A model generated the notes under the pieces. It was given only the letters and a program-made list of their open reading frames with translations, had not been told where the DNA came from and searched no databases. 64,000 nt of DNA from Achromobacter sp. AONIH1 (lineage in GTDB: Bacteria; Pseudomonadota; Gammaproteobacteria; Burkholderiales; Burkholderiaceae_B): the NCBI RefSeq assembly GCF_002902905.1, contig NZ_CP026124.1, positions 2,108,001-2,172,000 on the forward strand. Reading direction: 5' to 3'. Shown in pieces: positions 55,607 through 64,000 of the stretch (the first letter of the stretch is position 1; each line of letters begins with the position of its first letter). The position numbers were made by a program, and so were the translations under genes.

Positions 55607-58405
55607 ATGTTGACGTTCCTGAAGTCATTCTTCTCATCCGCCGCCCGAGCGCGACGTACCGGGCGCCATTTCCGCCGCTCGCCCATGCTGGAGCGCGGCG
55701 GCGATGTGGCCGCCGTGCCGCCCGACGCGGCCCGCCACGCCAACCGCCGCATGCTGGAACTGTCCGGTCAGGATACGGAGACGCTGTTCCAGCGTTTCGG
55801 CAGCCGCGCCGGCGGCCTGAGCGAAGCCCAGGCCAGCGCCGCGCGTGAACGGCATGGCCGCAACGAGGTCGACCACGAAGCGCCGCTGCGCTGGTATGTC
55901 CACCTGTGGTACTCGTACCGCAACCCCTTCAACCTGCTGCTGACCGCGCTGGCCTCGCTGTCGTGGGTCACCGATGTCTGGATGGCCGAGCCTGACGACC
56001 AGTCCTGGCGCGGCGTCATCATCATCGGTTCGATGGTGGTCATTTCCACGCTGCTGCGCTTCGCGCAGGAGCGTCGCTCCAACCGCGCCGCCGAGGCGCT
56101 CAAGGCGATGGTGCAGAACACGGCGACCGTGCTGCGCAGCGACGCCGGCGATCCCTCCGAGAGCGAGGTCCGGCGCGCGCTGGGCGTGGCGCCGCACGCC
56201 AGCGGCTCGCGCCGCATGGAGCTGCCGCTGGCCGACCTGGTGCCCGGCGACGTGGTGCTGCTGTCCGCGGGCGACATGATCCCTGCCGATTGCCGCATCC
56301 TGACCGCCAAGGACCTGTTCGTGGCGCAGGCGGCCTTGACGGGCGAATCGCTGCCGGTCGAGAAGAGCGCCACGCAGCGCGTCGAGACGGCCAATTCGCT
56401 GGAACTGGAGAACATGGCCTACATGGGCACCAACGTGGTCAGCGGCTCGGGCACCGCCCTGATCGTGGCCACCGGCGCCGACACCTACTTCGGCCAGCTC
56501 GCCGGACGCGTCACGCAGACCGCGCGCGTGCCAACCCAGTTCCAGCAGGGCATCAACCGCGTCAGCTGGGTGCTGATCCGCTTCATGCTGGTGATGGCGC
56601 CCATCGTCATGCTGATCAACGGCTTCACCAAGGGCGACTGGCTCGAGGCGCTGCTGTTCGCGCTGGCGATCGCCGTGGGGCTGACGCCCGAGATGCTGCC
56701 CATGATCGTCACCGCCACCCTGGCCAAGGGGGCGGTGCGGATGTCGCGGCGCAAGGTCGTGGTCAAGCGCCTGGACGCCATCCAGAACCTGGGCGCCATG
56801 AACGTGCTGTGCACCGACAAGACCGGCACGCTGACGCAGGACCGCATCGTGCTGGAACGCCATACCGATGTGTACGGCGCCGTCAGCGACGACGTGCTGG
56901 CCTACGCCTACCTGAACAGCTACTACCAGACCGGATTGAAGAACCTGCTGGACGTGGCGGTGCTGCGGCACGCCGAGGTGGAGCGCAAGCTGAATCTGGC
57001 GGCGAGCTACCGCAAGGTCGACGAGATTCCCTTCGACTTCGCGCGTCGCCGCATGTCGGTGGTGGTGAACGAGGTCGAGAACGGCCGCGAACACCATGAG
57101 CTGATCTGCAAGGGCGCGCTGGAGGAGGTGTTGTCGGCCTGCACCCGCCTGCGCGTGGGCGAAGAGGTGCAGCTGTTGACCGATGCGCGCCGCGCCGACA
57201 TCCGCAAGGTCACGGCCGACCTGAACCGCGACGGCCTGCGCGTGATCGCCGTCGGCGTGAAAGAGCTGCCGCCCACTCAGCAGGCCTACGGGGTGGCCGA
57301 TGAGTCCGACCTGATCCTGGTCGGCTACATCGCCTTCCTGGATCCCCCCAAGGAATCCACCGCGCCCGCCCTGGCTGCGCTGAAGGAATCGGGCATCGAG
57401 GTCAAGGTGCTGACCGGCGACGTGGAGCTGGTGACGCAGAAAGTCTGCCGCGAAGTCGGTTTCGAGGTCCGCAAGGTGGTGCTGGGCGCGGAGGTCGAGG
57501 CCATGTCCGATGCGCAGCTGGCCGTGGCGGTGCGCGAGGCCAACGTCTTTGCCCGCCTGACGCCGGCGCACAAGGAACGCATCGTGCGCAGCCTGCGGGC
57601 GCAGGGCAATACCGTGGGCTTCATGGGCGACGGCATCAACGATGCGCCCGCCCTGCGCGCGGCCGACGTGGGCATTTCGGTCGATTCGGCCGTGGATATC
57701 TCGAAGGAGGCCGCCGACATCATCCTGCTCGAAAAGAGCCTGATGGTGCTGGAAGATGGGGTCATCGAAGGCCGCAAGACCTTCTGCAACATGCTCAAGT
57801 ACCTGAAAATGACGGCCAGCTCGAACTTCGGCAACGTCTTCTCGGTGCTGGTGGCGAGCGCCTTCCTGCCGTTCCTGCCCATGCTGCCGATCCATCTGCT
57901 GCTGCAGAACTTGATGTACGACATCTCGCAGACCGCTATCCCGTTCGACAATGTCGACGAGGAATTGCTGAAGAAGCCCCAGCAATGGGATCCGGACGGC
58001 CTGGGCCGCTTCATGGTGTTCTTCGGCCCGATCAGCTCGGTCTTCGACATCGCCACGTATGCCTTGATGTGGTATGTATTCCAGGCCAATGCGCCCGAGC
58101 ATCAAACGCTGTTCCAGTCGGGCTGGTTCGTGGAGGGCCTGTTGTCGCAGACGCTGATCGTGCATATGATCCGCACGCGCCGGATTCCGTTCCTGCAGAG
58201 CCGCGCCGCCTGGCCCTTGATGGTCATGACGCTGGCGGTGGTTTGCCTGGGCCTGTTCCTGCCGTTCTCGCCGCTGGCCGGATACTTCCAGCTGCAGGCG
58301 CTGCCGTGGAGCTATTTCCCCTGGCTGGCCGGGATCCTGCTGAGCTACTGCGTGCTGACGCAGCTGCTCAAGGGTATCTGGGTCCGCAAGTACGGGTGGC
58401 AATGA
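55607..58405 (+). CDS. mgtA: Magnesium-transporting P-type ATPase MgtA
   Basis: The 932-residue P3B-type ATPase has TGES in the actuator domain, the phosphorylation motif DKTGTLT, and the hinge GDGINDAPALRAADVG. Ten transmembrane segments and a basic N-terminus are in keeping with MgtA/MgtB (E. coli MgtA 898). It imports Mg2+ across the inner membrane. The gene is preceded by the MgtL-like leader and followed 50 bases later by a porin gene. The hairpin GCCGCGGGC-aag-GCCCGCGGC (58417-58437) lies in that gap, without a T-run, so read-through is likely. Confidence 0.96.
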   Translation: MLTFLKSFFSSAARARRTGRHFRRSPMLERGGDVAAVPPDAARHANRRMLELSGQDTETLFQRFGSRAGGLSEAQASAARERHGRNEVDHEAPLRWYVHLWYSYRNPFNLLLTALASLSWVTDVWMAEPDDQSWRGVIIIGSMVVISTLLRFAQERRSNRAAEALKAMVQNTATVLRSDAGDPSESEVRRALGVAPHASGSRRMELPLADLVPGDVVLLSAGDMIPADCRILTAKDLFVAQAALTGESLPVEKSATQRVETANSLELENMAYMGTNVVSGSGTALIVATGADTYFGQLAGRVTQTARVPTQFQQGINRVSWVLIRFMLVMAPIVMLINGFTKGDWLEALLFALAIAVGLTPEMLPMIVTATLAKGAVRMSRRKVVVKRLDAIQNLGAMNVLCTDKTGTLTQDRIVLERHTDVYGAVSDDVLAYAYLNSYYQTGLKNLLDVAVLRHAEVERKLNLAASYRKVDEIPFDFARRRMSVVVNEVENGREHHELICKGALEEVLSACTRLRVGEEVQLLTDARRADIRKVTADLNRDGLRVIAVGVKELPPTQQAYGVADESDLILVGYIAFLDPPKESTAPALAALKESGIEVKVLTGDVELVTQKVCREVGFEVRKVVLGAEVEAMSDAQLAVAVREANVFARLTPAHKERIVRSLRAQGNTVGFMGDGINDAPALRAADVGISVDSAVDISKEAADIILLEKSLMVLEDGVIEGRKTFCNMLKYLKMTASSNFGNVFSVLVASAFLPFLPMLPIHLLLQNLMYDISQTAIPFDNVDEELLKKPQQWDPDGLGRFMVFFGPISSVFDIATYALMWYVFQANAPEHQTLFQSGWFVEGLLSQTLIVHMIRTRRIPFLQSRAAWPLMVMTLAVVCLGLFLPFSPLAGYFQLQALPWSYFPWLAGILLSYCVLTQLLKGIWVRKYGWQ

Positions 58406-58454
58406 GTCGGTTCGATGCCGCGGGCAAGGCCCGCGGCGCAGTCGGGAGAAATGC

Positions 58455-59570
58455 ATGAAGAAGTACTACATTTGCGCGGCGTTGACGGCGGCCGGCCTGG
58501 CCAGCCCCCTGGCCGCCCGGGCCGACGTAGCCGCCTTGTCCGGCACCGAGGTCCAGATCTACGGCGTGGTCGACGCCGGCGTGGCCGTCACGAACGTGTC
58601 CGGCGTGGGCAGCCGCAGCGGCATGCTCAATGGCGGCCTGACGGATTCGCTGTGGGGCCTGCGGGGCAGGGAAGACCTGGGAGACGGCTGGAGCGCGCGC
58701 TTCCAGCTGGAAAACGGCTTCGATCCATCCACGGGACGGCAGGCCGATGACCGCAGCCTGTTCAACTATGGCGCCTGGGTCGGGCTGGGGCATGACGATC
58801 TGGGCGAGCTGCGCCTGGGCCGCCAGTACACCGTGGGCAAGACCTATGGCAACGCGCTGGAGATCGCGTCCTGGAAGGAAATGGGCATGGGCGCCACCTT
58901 CAAGGCCTCGGACAACTACCAGTTCAGCAACCTGGTGAACTACTACACGCCGGAGTGGCAGGGCTGGCAGGCCGGGATCGGCTATTCCTTCGATGCCGAC
59001 GCGCAGGGGAAATTCCGCACCAACGCCAACAACCGCGCGCTGAGCCTGGGCCTGAAGTACGAGGATGGCCCGCTGCTTGCCGTGGCGACCTGGGACCAGA
59101 TGAGACTGGCCCAGCCGCTCCAGGGCGTTCAGGGCCGGCCGCAGGCGCTGCAGCTGGGCGCCTCCTATGACTTCGAGGTGCTGAAGGTGTCGGCGGCCTG
59201 GTCGCGCCAGCGCAACGGCTACGTCGGCCTGGACGGCGGCGATCCGGACAACCTGGGACAGAACCTCGGGCCCGCCGCCTTCGCGGCCGGCGGCACGGTC
59301 AACGCCTGGCTGCTTGGCGTGAGCGTGCCGCTTGGGCGAGGCACCGTGCTGGCCCAATGGTCGCTGGCCAAGCCGGACTGGCAATGGGCCGATGGCATGA
59401 CCGCGCGCAAGGCGCAGCTGATGACGCTGGGGTATACCTACGCGTTGTCGAAGCGCACCACGGTCTATGCATTCGCCGGCTATGCGTCGAACTACACGCT
59501 GGACAACCAGTTCGACCCCGGCAATTCCCATACCACCCGCTACGCCATGGGCGTGACGCACCGTTTCTGA
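58455..59570 (+). CDS. Gram-negative general porin
   Basis: The 371-residue protein has a signal peptide (MKKYYICAALTAAGLASPLAARA), then a start VQIYGVVDAGVAVTN and a 16-strand barrel with SLWGLRGREDLGDGWSARFQLENGFDP and LGRQYTVGK, the pattern of betaproteobacterial trimeric porins. The C-terminal residue is Phe (THRF), the barrel-assembly signal. It forms an outer-membrane diffusion pore. GGGAGAAATGC precedes the ATG. The small gap to mgtA suggests cotranscription and a role in admitting Mg2+ when scarce (inference). Confidence 0.93.
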   Translation: MKKYYICAALTAAGLASPLAARADVAALSGTEVQIYGVVDAGVAVTNVSGVGSRSGMLNGGLTDSLWGLRGREDLGDGWSARFQLENGFDPSTGRQADDRSLFNYGAWVGLGHDDLGELRLGRQYTVGKTYGNALEIASWKEMGMGATFKASDNYQFSNLVNYYTPEWQGWQAGIGYSFDADAQGKFRTNANNRALSLGLKYEDGPLLAVATWDQMRLAQPLQGVQGRPQALQLGASYDFEVLKVSAAWSRQRNGYVGLDGGDPDNLGQNLGPAAFAAGGTVNAWLLGVSVPLGRGTVLAQWSLAKPDWQWADGMTARKAQLMTLGYTYALSKRTTVYAFAGYASNYTLDNQFDPGNSHTTRYAMGVTHRF

Positions 59571-59621
59571 TGCCGGGAGGGACGCTCCTTCGGGCGTCCA
59601 CTACAATCGGCGGTGAGCAGC

Positions 59622-59644
59622 GGCCCGGCGCCTGGCGCCGGGCC
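59622..59644 (+). terminator. Strong hairpin before the CtaG-like gene
   Basis: GGCCCGGCGCC (59622-59632) and GGCGCCGGGCC (59634-59644) are perfect complements, leaving at least nine pairs after allowing a loop, then GGCCTTTCC. It may end the mgtA-porin transcript. It also lies downstream of a possible -10 (TACAAT, 59602-59607) for the next gene and so in its leader. Confidence 0.45.
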
Positions 59645-59676
59645 GGCCTTTCCCCGCGGTCTTCCGGATGGCATGC

Positions 59677-60537
59677 ATGGACAGTCTTGAGTGGCTCGTA
59701 CCCTGGGAGTTCTCTCCCACGCTGGTGGCTTCGTTCATCGTGGCCATCGTGCTGTTCGTGCGCGGCCAACGGGTGCATCACGTGACGCTGGCGCGCCAGG
59801 TGTACTTCTGGTCGGGGATGGTGCTGCTGTACCTGTCCATGCATACCCGGCTCGACTACTACGCCGAGCGCATGTTCTTCATCCATCGCGCCCAGCACCT
59901 GGTGCTGCATCACCTGGGGCCGCTACTGGTGATGGCGGCCTTTCCCGGACAGGTCATGCGCGCCGGGCTGCCGATGGCCTGGCGCCTGCGGCTGCGCGAC
60001 TTCCTGCGCACCGGCCTGGGCCGCGCCACGGTGGCGGTGCTGACCAACAAGATCTTCGTGCCCGCGCTGTTCGTGTTCCTGGTGCTGGTCTGGCTGCTGC
60101 CGTCGGTGCAGTTCTATTCCATGCTGGACTGGCGCCTGTACCGGCTGATGAACTGGTCGGTGGTGATCAGCGGTTTCATGTACTGGAACCTGATCCTGGA
60201 CCGGCGTCCCAGCCCGCCGGCGGCCATGTCGCCAGGCGGCCGCGTGATTTCGCCCATCATCACCATGGCGCCGCAGATGGTGGCGGGGGCCGTCATCGCC
60301 TTCTCCGAAAGCGACCTCTATCCCTTGTTCGAACTGTGCGGCCGCGCCGTCGCCATGTCGGCGCAGACCGACCAGACCATCGGCGGCCTGACCATGTGGA
60401 TTCCGGCCGCGCTGGTGGAGGTGGTGGGCTTGATGGTGGCGCTGGGCACCCTGATGCGCCTGTCCGCCAAGGGTCGGCTGCGCAAGGCCGATCGCGATGC
60501 GCGGGCGCGGGCCAAGGCCCGCGCCGTCTCGGCCTGA
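59677..60537 (+). CDS. CtaG-like cytochrome c oxidase assembly membrane protein (CaaX3/DUF1404 type)
   Basis: The 286-residue protein has about seven helices (LVASFIVAIVLFVRGQRVHH, FWSGMVLLYLSMH). Conserved His occur in FFIHRAQHLVLHHLGPLLVM, where the histidines could bind copper or heme in assembly. SGFMYWNLILDRRPSPP and APQMVAGAVIAFSESDLYP are family blocks. It is thought to help fit copper into heme-copper oxidases. The start at 59677 is preferred; an ATG at 59668 would add three residues. Confidence 0.87.
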   Translation: MDSLEWLVPWEFSPTLVASFIVAIVLFVRGQRVHHVTLARQVYFWSGMVLLYLSMHTRLDYYAERMFFIHRAQHLVLHHLGPLLVMAAFPGQVMRAGLPMAWRLRLRDFLRTGLGRATVAVLTNKIFVPALFVFLVLVWLLPSVQFYSMLDWRLYRLMNWSVVISGFMYWNLILDRRPSPPAAMSPGGRVISPIITMAPQMVAGAVIAFSESDLYPLFELCGRAVAMSAQTDQTIGGLTMWIPAALVEVVGLMVALGTLMRLSAKGRLRKADRDARARAKARAVSA

Positions 60538-60586
60538 TCCGGCCATTCAGCGGAATCAGTCCGTTTCGTCCCGAACCGGCGGTGGC

Positions 60587-61438
60587 CTACTCCGGAATCA
60601 GCCCGTGGTACTTGCGTCCCAGCGCCACGGTGGCCTGGAACATGCCGGCCTTGCTGCCGCAGTCGTAGCGCGTGCCGTCGTAGCGGTGCGCATAGACCGC
60701 GCGCTCGCGCATCAGCGACGCGATGCCGTCGGTCAGCTGGATTTCGTTGCCGGCGCCCATCTTGGTCGAGCGCAGGTGATCGAAAATGGCCGCTTCCAGC
60801 ACATAGCGGCCCACCACCGCCAGCGTGGATGGGGCGGCCGCCGGATCGGGTTTTTCAACGATATGCGTGACGCGCTCGGTGCGGCCGTTGGCGCGGGCGT
60901 CGCCGTCCTGGGTCGCGACGATGCCGTACTTGCGGGTGTCTTCGCGCGGCACGTCCTGCACCCCCAGCACGCTGGCGTTCTGCGCGACGGCGATGTCGAC
61001 CAGCTGCTTCATGGCGGGCGTGTCGGCGTCGATCAGGTCGTCGGCCAGCAGCACGGCGAAGGGCTCGTCGCCCACGGCCGGCGCCGCCGACAGCACGGCG
61101 TGTCCCAGGCCCAGCGGGGCCGATTGGCGAATGTAAAGGCAGTTCACATGGGCGGGTAGAATGCCACGCACCATGGCCAGCAGCTCGTGCTTGCCCTTGC
61201 TTTCCAGGTCGGATTCGAGTTCAGGGGCGGAATCGAAATGATCCTCGATGGCCCGCTTGTTGCGCCCGGTGACGAAAATCAGGTCCGTGATGCCGGCGGC
61301 CACGGCTTCTTCCACCGCGTACTGGATCAGGGGCTTGTCGACGACGGGCAGCATTTCCTTGGGCATCGCCTTGGTCGCGGGCAGAAAACGGGTGCCCATG
61401 CCGGCAACGGGAAAAACGGCTTTACGGACGGGACGCAT
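60587..61438 (-). CDS. galU: UTP-glucose-1-phosphate uridylyltransferase
   Basis: The 283-residue nucleotidyltransferase carries [28 protein letters not shown] (nucleotide-binding loop and KEML), LLADDLIDA (metal-binding Asp) and [22 protein letters not shown]. It makes UDP-glucose for polysaccharide and LPS synthesis. The ATG at 61438 has GAGG at the right distance. It is divergent from the metalloprotease gene. Confidence 0.96.
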   Translation of the reverse strand: MRPVRKAVFPVAGMGTRFLPATKAMPKEMLPVVDKPLIQYAVEEAVAAGITDLIFVTGRNKRAIEDHFDSAPELESDLESKGKHELLAMVRGILPAHVNCLYIRQSAPLGLGHAVLSAAPAVGDEPFAVLLADDLIDADTPAMKQLVDIAVAQNASVLGVQDVPREDTRKYGIVATQDGDARANGRTERVTHIVEKPDPAAAPSTLAVVGRYVLEAAIFDHLRSTKMGAGNEIQLTDGIASLMRERAVYAHRYDGTRYDCGSKAGMFQATVALGRKYHGLIPE

Positions 61439-61495
61439 TGAAACCTCGCATGGGGAAACGGTGAAACATTTTAAGCTGATCGCTATCATAGGCTT

Positions 61496-63019
61496 ATGAA
61501 ACGCAGGAACATGTCCTCCATTTGCTCGATTGCGAAACAAGGCGTCAGCGCGGCGCTCAGCGCTGCGCTGGTCTTACAGGCCCTGCCGCTGGCGGCCCAT
61601 GCCCAGCCCGTCGGGCTGCCTTCCATGGGCGCGGCGTCGTCGGCCGAGCTTTCCCCGATGCTGGAACGCAGCCTGGGCGAGGCCATCATGTCGCAAGGGC
61701 GGCGCGACCCCACCTATGTGGACGACACCGAGCTGAGCCAGTACCTGACCACCATGGGACGCAAGCTGGCCGCGTATTCGCCGGGCGCCGTGCCCGAAGT
61801 GGAAATGTTCGGCGTGCGGGATCCCGAGATCAATGCGTTCGCCATGCCTGGCGGCTTCATCGGCGTGAATACCGGACTGATCGTCGCCTCGGCCAGCGAG
61901 TCCGAGCTGGCCGCCGTGCTGGCGCACGAAATCGGCCACGTGGTGCAGCGCCATATCGCCCGTGGCATGACCCAGCAGAACCAGAACAGCATGGTGATGC
62001 TGGCCAGCCTGGCCGGCGCGCTGCTGGCGGCGCTGGCTGGCGGTGGCGGCAATCTGGCGATGGGCGTGGCCGCGTTCGGCCAGGCCGCCGCCATCAACCG
62101 CCAGCTGGGTTTTTCGCGCGATGCCGAGCGCGAGGCCGACCGCGCCGGTTTCCAGATGCTGACCAAGGCGGGCTACGACCCGCAGGGCATGTCCGACATG
62201 TTCGGACGGCTGATGAACGCCTCGCGCCTGAACGAGGGCATGGGCGGCGGTTCCTGGGCCAGCACGCACCCGCTGTCCATCGAGCGCATGTCCGACGTGC
62301 AAAATCGGGCGCGCTCGCAGCCGCCGACGCGGCACGTGGACAGCGATGATTTCTGGTACATCCGCGCCAAGATGCGCGTGGTGCAGGGGCGCGACGCGGT
62401 CAGCCTGCGCTCGGCCGCGCAGCAGCTGCAGGACGAGGCCCGGGCGCTGTCCGGCGTGCGCAAGTCGGCGGCCTACTATGGCCTGGCCTTGCAGGCCCTG
62501 CAGCGCAACAGCCTGGCCGAGGCGGAGCGCAACTGGACCCTGGCCTCGGAAGACGGACGGTCGTCGCCGCAGCTGGCCAAGCTGAGCGTGGATATCGCGC
62601 TGGCCCGCAAGGACAATGCCCGCGCGCTGGAGCTGGCGCAGGCCGCGTCCAAGCGCTGGCCTGACCGGCGCGCGCTGGGCATCGCCTATGCCCAGGCGCT
62701 GCAGAATAGTGGCCGCCACGCCGAGGCCCAGGACTACCTGCGCGGCAAGATCCGGCAATGGGGCGCGGACGAACCCAGCCTCTATCAGATGCTGGCGCAG
62801 AGCCAGGAACGCACCGGCAAGCCGGTGCAGGCGCGCCGCGACATGGCCCGCTACTACACGCAGATCGGCGCTTTCGCCGCGGCGGAGTCTCAGTTGCAGC
62901 AGGCGCGCGGGATGTCTTCCGACTTCTACGAGCAGTCGCAGATCGACGTGCAGATCAAGGAAGTCAGGGACAAGCTCGCCGAAGAACGGCAGCTGCTGGA
63001 GCGATTCAAATCCGGCTAG
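61496..63019 (+). CDS. BepA-like periplasmic M48 metalloprotease with TPR domain
   Basis: The 507-residue protein has a signal peptide ([21 protein letters not shown]). The M48 catalytic motif is [12 protein letters not shown], where His-Glu-x-x-His binds zinc, and the third ligand Glu is in [11 protein letters not shown]. From about residue 290 there are TPR-like helical repeats ([44 protein letters not shown]). BepA degrades or helps assemble outer-membrane proteins such as LptD. E. coli BepA is 487 residues. An alternative ATG at 61511 keeps the signal peptide. Confidence 0.93.
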   Translation: MKRRNMSSICSIAKQGVSAALSAALVLQALPLAAHAQPVGLPSMGAASSAELSPMLERSLGEAIMSQGRRDPTYVDDTELSQYLTTMGRKLAAYSPGAVPEVEMFGVRDPEINAFAMPGGFIGVNTGLIVASASESELAAVLAHEIGHVVQRHIARGMTQQNQNSMVMLASLAGALLAALAGGGGNLAMGVAAFGQAAAINRQLGFSRDAEREADRAGFQMLTKAGYDPQGMSDMFGRLMNASRLNEGMGGGSWASTHPLSIERMSDVQNRARSQPPTRHVDSDDFWYIRAKMRVVQGRDAVSLRSAAQQLQDEARALSGVRKSAAYYGLALQALQRNSLAEAERNWTLASEDGRSSPQLAKLSVDIALARKDNARALELAQAASKRWPDRRALGIAYAQALQNSGRHAEAQDYLRGKIRQWGADEPSLYQMLAQSQERTGKPVQARRDMARYYTQIGAFAAAESQLQQARGMSSDFYEQSQIDVQIKEVRDKLAEERQLLERFKSG

Positions 63020-64000
63020 AGGCCGGTTTCGAAGAAGCGGCCCAGGCGCTGGGGCAGCCAGTTCAGGTGCGCCGGAAAGGCGCCGGTCGGGAAACCGGCG
63101 TGGCCGCCGTCGGCGGGCTGGTGCAGCAGCACGTTGGCCGAGCATTCCTCGGGCTTGGGCAGGGCGCTGGCCGGGATGAACGGATCGTTCAGCGCGTTCA
63201 GCACCAGCGTGGGCGCGGTGATCCGCGGCAGCCAGGGCTTGCTGGAGGCGCGCGTCCAGTAGTCCAGCGCGTTGCGGAACCCATGCATGGGCGCGGTATA
63301 GGCGTCGTCGAAGTCGCGCAGGTCGCGCGCGTGCGCGATGCGCATCACGTCGATGGCGCCCGGGTAGCGATGCGCCTTTTCAAGCACCTTGTTCTTGAGC
63401 GTCTTGAGGAAATGCCCGGTGTAGATCTTCCGGTTGAAGAGGCCGGTGGACAGGGTCTTGCCGCAGGCCACCAGGTCCAGCGGCACCGAGACGCCGGCGC
63501 AGGCCGTCAGCCAGGACGTGTCCTCATGGTGCTCGCCCAGGTACTTGAGCAGCGCGTTGCCGCCCAGCGACACGCCCACGGCATGCCAGCGGGCGTGCGG
63601 GATGCGGCTGCGCACGGTCTCCAGCAGGAAACCGACCTCGGCCGAGTCGCCGGAATAGTAGGCGCGCGCCAGGCGGTTGGGCGTGCCGGAGCAGCCGCGA
63701 AAATGGGCGATGGCCACGATCCAGCCGCGCGCCCGGAAATGATGCGCGATCGACTGCGCGTAGCGGCTGTTGCTGCCGCCTTCCAGTCCGTGGAACAGCA
63801 CTAGCGCCGGCGTGTCAGGTGTGTGCGGCAGGGATTTCCAGTCCGCGTCGGTCATCCAGCGGGCGGCGGCGGTCCTGCCGTTGGCGACCGGACGCTGGCC
63901 GCTCACGGGCGCGCCGTCGGCGGCCTTGTGCGGAAAGAGGCCCGGCCCGGTCCAGTCGAAGTCCACGAAGTCCGTGTCCGGCGTTTCCACGCGGTCGCGC
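63016..64000 (-). CDS. YheT-family alpha/beta hydrolase (partial; start beyond the right edge)
   Basis: About 328 residues are visible and the frame is open to the window edge, so the N-terminus is cut; family members begin some 50 residues earlier. The hydrolase motifs are LVLFHGLEGGSNSRYAQSIAHHF, the nucleophile GVSLGGNALLKYLG (Ser), an Asp in LNALNDPFIPAS and a His in GGHAGFP. A GTG at 63990 exists, but the sequence before it stays in frame and family-like. The stop shares the four bases CTAG (63016-63019) with the stop of the convergent metalloprotease gene. The role in the cell is unknown. Confidence 0.88.
   Translation of the reverse strand, partial: RDRVETPDTDFVDFDWTGPGLFPHKAADGAPVSGQRPVANGRTAAARWMTDADWKSLPHTPDTPALVLFHGLEGGSNSRYAQSIAHHFRARGWIVAIAHFRGCSGTPNRLARAYYSGDSAEVGFLLETVRSRIPHARWHAVGVSLGGNALLKYLGEHHEDTSWLTACAGVSVPLDLVACGKTLSTGLFNRKIYTGHFLKTLKNKVLEKAHRYPGAIDVMRIAHARDLRDFDDAYTAPMHGFRNALDYWTRASSKPWLPRITAPTLVLNALNDPFIPASALPKPEECSANVLLHQPADGGHAGFPTGAFPAHLNWLPQRLGRFFETGL

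Noticed and set aside
55634..58456. A 940-codon open frame on the minus strand opposite mgtA
   Set aside because: MgtA on the other strand has all P-type ATPase motifs; the antisense frame shows no recognisable domain.

Overview
The window is high-GC DNA densely packed with genes. Gene content and protein style (LivK-type transport operons, dusB-fis-purH-ruvCA, minCDE, an EttA, a porin of the Gram-negative general type) point to a betaproteobacterium of the Alcaligenaceae, most like Achromobacter or Bordetella. This assignment is a recognition judgement and was not computed. No tRNA, rRNA, CRISPR array, insertion sequence or prophage was recognised.

1-17.4 kb is one long leftward catabolic unit. 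It starts at a divergent, AT-rich control region (about 17.0-17.4 kb) shared with a MarR regulator. In order of transcription it encodes a 2-oxoacid:ferredoxin oxidoreductase pair (IorA/IorB type), a ferredoxin reductase, Rieske dioxygenase alpha and beta subunits, an acyl-CoA ligase, a thiolase-fold protein without thiolase catalytic residues, a DUF35-SDR fusion, an isatin-hydrolase-like metal hydrolase, an SDR and a LivKHMGF uptake system with a fused LivM-LivG. Together they suggest a route for an indole-type acid such as indole-3-acetate: ring oxygenation, CoA activation, retro-aldol release of acetyl-CoA and isatin, hydrolysis to isatinate, then oxidative decarboxylation to 2-aminobenzoyl-CoA. 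This pathway is an inference.

18-24 kb holds a complete dipeptide/oligopeptide-type ABC importer and a small acidic protein. 24-29.5 kb carries an AraC regulator divergent from an EamA transporter with an inverted repeat between them, then ettA, an orphan VapB-like antitoxin, an isochorismatase-type hydrolase and a glycine-zipper lipoprotein. 29.6-33.7 kb is minCDE and glnS. 33.9-36.3 kb encodes a cytochrome bd-like pair whose large subunit seems to lack all the canonical heme ligands. recQ, an outer-membrane barrel protein, a two-component system (interrupted by a repeat), ruvB, a PLP-dependent ammonia-lyase and an NDUFA9-like SDR follow. 45.4-49.6 kb is a leftward dusB-fis-purH-ruvC-ruvA unit, then a UbiH-type FAD monooxygenase, a TM2-like membrane protein and aminopeptidase P.

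53-59.6 kb is the most striking regulatory stretch. A yybP-ykoY (Mn2+) riboswitch lies before a Ca2+/Na+ exchanger family gene. It is followed by a magnesium unit: a promoter, a 16-residue leader ORF, a free-standing MgtC-C-terminal-like protein, a second 21-residue leader ORF with an alternating Asp/Glu-Pro motif like that of Salmonella MgtL, a long C-rich leader, mgtA and a porin. The window ends with a CtaG-like assembly protein, galU, a BepA-like periplasmic metalloprotease and a YheT-type hydrolase cut by the window edge. Three copies of a palindromic repeat sit directly after stop codons at about 3.2, 5.4 and 40.5 kb.
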